Assembly: GCA_000806155.1 (NCBI GenBank)
Contig: JWKX01000002.1
Location: forward strand, 1-43,385
DNA length: 43,385 nt
Reading direction: 5' to 3'
From: an archaeon GW2011_AR18
Lineage (GTDB): Archaea > Nanobdellota > Nanobdellia > SCGC-AAA011-G17 > GW2011-AR18
The position numbers and the translations under genes were made by a program. The notes under the pieces are model-generated. The model had not been told where the DNA came from, ran no database searches, and was given only the letters and a program-made list of their open reading frames with translations. How positions within the stretch are numbered: the first letter of the stretch is position 1; each line of letters starts with the position of its first letter. This document shows positions 41,041-43,385 of this stretch, in pieces.

Positions 41041-42414
41041 ATGCATAAAACAAAAAACAAAACAGACTTCTTGAAATATTTTTTAATATTAATAGTATTA
41101 TTATCAGCATCATTCTTAATATTAGCAAATGATCAACTCCAAACAGGAAGTGCTATAAAAACTTTAGATAGATCATCTCTACAAAAAAGTACAGAAACAA
41201 CAGATACAGGAACATTAAAAGTAGAAACAAATCCTATAGGTGCTTCTGTGATCATAAATAATATGAGAAAAAACACACCAGCAATATTAAACCTTCCTAC
41301 AGGGAATCATCAGCTTAAGATTACTAAGACAGGATATAAAGAATCAATAATCAATATAGAAATAAAACCTGGAGAAATCTTGAATGTAAATGAAGAATTA
41401 ACTCCATTAAATCTAGTAAAATTCAGTTCAAATCCAACATCATCAAAACTCTATATTAATGGAAATTTTAGAGGCAACACACCTTTCAATAGTTATCTAG
41501 ATCGTGGGACATATGAAGTTCTAATAAAAAAAGATGGATATTCAGATTATAAAAATACAATAATAATTAATGGAGCACAAAATATAAATGCAGAATTATC
41601 ACAACTTGCAACAGTAAAAATAATTTCATCAATACAGGGAGTAAATGTTGCTATAGAAAAAAAGCCTGGAGTATTTGAATCATTAGGAAAAACACCATTG
41701 ACAACACGTTTGAAGACAGGGGATTATAATCTAAGATTAACACTTGGAAATATAAATCCTTCAATTTATTACTATAAATTAAAAGTAAGAGGATTATCAA
41801 CAAATTTCAATGCAGACTTAAGAGAATATCCTGATCTGAAAATAAACAGTGAACCTTCTGGAGCTGATGTATATTCTACAGTTGCTAATTCACGTGAGAG
41901 ACACTTCCTTGGAAAAACACCATTAGAAATCAAGGATATATCGCTAATAGCACCAAATTCCATCAATAATTATGGGATTGAAATAGTAAAAAATAATTAT
42001 CTGCCTTATACAAAACAGATAAGCATCAATGAACAGACACCAATAGATATTAATACAAACTTAGTCCAGATAACAAATATACATGTAGATGTAATAAATA
42101 ATTTCATACCAAGGAATACTACTGTATATCTTTACGCATACGATATCAATACAGGTAATATCCTCTCAAATCCTGTATATTCATTGAGTTCAGGAAGAGC
42201 AAACTGGAATTTTGACTATAATATAAATAGTAATACAGAGAGAAGATATCAGTTAGTAGTACAGTATAAGAAAGCAGATTACTCAGATAGGGCAAGAGAT
42301 GCAAGAAGTGATAATTACAGGACAGTATCTAAAGATATTACATTAAATCCAGGACAACAGATGAAAATACAAGTAATCAATGGTGTGAGAGAACTTGTAA
42401 TAAGGGTAATTTAA
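41041..42414 (+). CDS. PEGA-repeat surface protein
   Basis: 457 residues. N-terminal helix (YFLILIVLLSASFLILA), then QTGSAIKTL (T-G at 35-36). Four PEGA-type beta repeats follow: GTLKVETNPIGASVIIN (about 58), VKFSSNPTSSKLYINGNFRGNTP (about 123), a diverged VKIISSIQGVNVAIEKKPG (about 190) and LKINSEPSGADVYST (about 265). Each has the S-x-P-x-x-A-x-V-x-[IV]-x-[GN] core and GKTP or similar. A C-terminal beta domain (about 340-457) contains YQLVVQYKKADYSD. PEGA proteins are common envelope components. Probably an S-layer-associated or adhesive protein. Confidence 0.88.
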   Translation: MHKTKNKTDFLKYFLILIVLLSASFLILANDQLQTGSAIKTLDRSSLQKSTETTDTGTLKVETNPIGASVIINNMRKNTPAILNLPTGNHQLKITKTGYKESIINIEIKPGEILNVNEELTPLNLVKFSSNPTSSKLYINGNFRGNTPFNSYLDRGTYEVLIKKDGYSDYKNTIIINGAQNINAELSQLATVKIISSIQGVNVAIEKKPGVFESLGKTPLTTRLKTGDYNLRLTLGNINPSIYYYKLKVRGLSTNFNADLREYPDLKINSEPSGADVYSTVANSRERHFLGKTPLEIKDISLIAPNSINNYGIEIVKNNYLPYTKQISINEQTPIDINTNLVQITNIHVDVINNFIPRNTTVYLYAYDINTGNILSNPVYSLSSGRANWNFDYNINSNTERRYQLVVQYKKADYSDRARDARSDNYRTVSKDITLNPGQQMKIQVINGVRELVIRVI

Positions 42415-42445
42415 CTTTTCTTTTATATAAATCATAATAGATAAA

Positions 42446-42456
42446 TGCTTAAATAC
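42446..42456 (+). promoter_or_regulatory. TATA box for PCNA
   Basis: TGCTTAAATAC centred 27 nt before ATG 42478. Confidence 0.65.
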
Positions 42457-42477
42457 TCTACATAGACAAATTACAAC

Positions 42478-43224
42478 ATGAGATTAACATTAAATGAACC
42501 AAGATTCCTGAAAGACAGTATATTAATAATTTCTGAATTAGTAAATGAGGCTAATCTAAAGATATTAAAAGATAGGATAGAATTAGTAGCAATGGATCCT
42601 GCAAATGTATCAATGGTAATATTCAACTTATTAAGCAGTGCATTTGCTGAGTATGATGTAAAGGCTGAAAAAACAATAGGAATAAATCTAGTAAATCTAA
42701 CACAGATATTAAAGAGAGTAAAGCCAACAGAGATATTAACATTAGAATTAGATGAAGAGAGAAACAGGATGCATGTAATACTAAAAGGAACAACAACAAA
42801 AAATTTTGAATTAAGCTTATTAGATATAGATGAGAGGGAACAGAAAATACCAACTCTAAAATTCAATGCGAAAATTGAGACAAACACATTAATGTTCAAT
42901 GATGCAATAGAAGACATGGATATAATAGGAGACAGTCTAAGCTTATCAGCAAGCACAAATAATTTTGTGATAGAATCAGAGGGAACAATAAGCAAAGGAA
43001 AAGTAGAGATAACAAGCGATGATGAGACAACAATACAGGTAGGAGACAAAGGGGTAAGCTCAAGATACTCAATAGAATACCTGAAGAAGATAATAAAAGG
43101 AAGCAAATTAACAAATGTTGTCACATTGGAATTCGGGCAGGATTATCCACTAAGAACTGAATACAGAGTCGTAGATAAACTAAGCTTACAATTCATACTA
43201 GCTCCAAGAACACCAACAGACTGA
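42478..43224 (+). CDS. pcn: PCNA, DNA polymerase sliding clamp
   Basis: 248 residues, the usual size. Homotrimeric ring tethering replicative polymerase and other enzymes to DNA. Family segments are IELVAMDPANVSMVIFNL, LVNLTQILKRVKP, LELDEERNRMHVIL and the C-terminal YSIEYLKKIIKGSKLTNVVTLEFGQDYPLRTEY followed by LQFILAPR. Both clamp half-domains and the interdomain connector (around 115-135) are present. The TGA stop overlaps the next ATG by one base (TGATG), coupling it to the downstream membrane protein gene. Confidence 0.97.
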   Translation: MRLTLNEPRFLKDSILIISELVNEANLKILKDRIELVAMDPANVSMVIFNLLSSAFAEYDVKAEKTIGINLVNLTQILKRVKPTEILTLELDEERNRMHVILKGTTTKNFELSLLDIDEREQKIPTLKFNAKIETNTLMFNDAIEDMDIIGDSLSLSASTNNFVIESEGTISKGKVEITSDDETTIQVGDKGVSSRYSIEYLKKIIKGSKLTNVVTLEFGQDYPLRTEYRVVDKLSLQFILAPRTPTD

Positions 43225-43385
43225 TGAAAAAAATATATTTTACAATCTTATTAATACCAATATTCATCCTGTTATTAAGTTTCAAAGTTTTTGTATATGA
43301 CGAAAATTCTTATAAGCAACAATTCAGAGAAAATAATATCTATACAAAATATAATGAGAGCTATGTAAACAATATAAGTTCTAAT
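43224..43385 (+). CDS. DUF1461-like membrane protein, 5' part; 3' end outside window
   Basis: 54 residues are visible. One membrane helix (FTILLIPIFILLLSFKVFV) is followed by YDENSYKQQFRENNIYTKYNESY. The sequence order helix, F-x-[VL]-F/Y-D-E-x-x-Y-x-x-x-F-x-x-N-x-x-Y matches my recollection of the start of DUF1461 (TIGR01906) integral membrane proteins of archaea and bacteria, whose role is unknown. Its ATG overlaps the PCNA stop. Only the first part is seen, so the family call is tentative. Confidence 0.7.
   Translation, partial: MKKIYFTILLIPIFILLLSFKVFVYDENSYKQQFRENNIYTKYNESYVNNISSN

Noticed and set aside
1-43385. CRISPR array, insertion sequence or replication origin
   Set aside because: No regularly spaced repeats, transposase or terminal inverted repeats, and no Orc1/Cdc6 gene with origin-type repeats are visible in the window.

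Overview
The window looks like a piece of an AT-rich DPANN archaeal chromosome, most likely of the Woesearchaeota/Pacearchaeota (Nanoarchaeota-like) kind. The archaeal assignment is firm. It rests on Cbf5, ribosomal proteins eL31, eL39 and eS19, a PDCD5-like protein, archaeal ValRS, aRF1, MBF1, RpoL, TFS, PCNA, an archaeal signal peptidase, and TATA boxes about 27 nt before start codons. The finer placement is an inference from base composition, small genes and the surface-protein repertoire. All three stop codons are used. One tRNA, tRNA-Phe(GAA), is present.

Layout. 1-2670 (minus): cbf5 running off the left edge, an unknown gene, and an eL31-eL39-PDCD5-eS19 operon. 2837-5430: a small operon of coiled-coil and secreted proteins, a pilin-like protein and a small unknown gene. 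5519-9787: Gfo/Idh/MocA oxidoreductase, radical SAM/SPASM enzyme, glycosyltransferase, tRNA-Phe and an alpha/alpha-toroid protein. 9831-13960: valS, prf1 and scpB. 13944-18702: two tandem STT3-like membrane proteins, a membrane thioredoxin-like protein and a processive GT2 glycosyltransferase. 18795-42414: a surface-protein island of about 23 kb with LamG, PEGA, thrombospondin-3, CARDB-like and Cys-rich proteins, interrupted by short housekeeping genes (MBF1, a METTL5-like methylase, rpoL, signal peptidase, TFS). 42478-43385: PCNA and the start of a DUF1461-like membrane protein.

The strongest observation is in cbf5. Its reading frame is broken exactly at the catalytic Asp codon by 21 nt carrying TAA, TAG and TGA in frame. 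The flanking RNA folds into a canonical bulge-helix-bulge (5-bp outer helix, 3-nt bulge, 4-bp central helix, 3-nt bulge, 5-bp inner helix, AAUU loop). Cutting both bulges at the standard place removes exactly these 21 nt and restores the G-T-L-D-P-G motif. I read this as a minimal archaeal pre-mRNA intron, not a pseudogene.

Second, the surface proteins share uncharacterised features. There is a T-G-x-[ASLP]-[VI] motif just outside the N-terminal membrane segment of six proteins (and before the C-terminal one of a seventh), a three-fold Cys/'NAH' repeat shared by two proteins, and a Cys-rich membrane-proximal domain with a DEDGDG loop shared by two. Third, the single aRF1 seen here has GGFSQ where GGQ is expected and NIKD where NIKS is expected.
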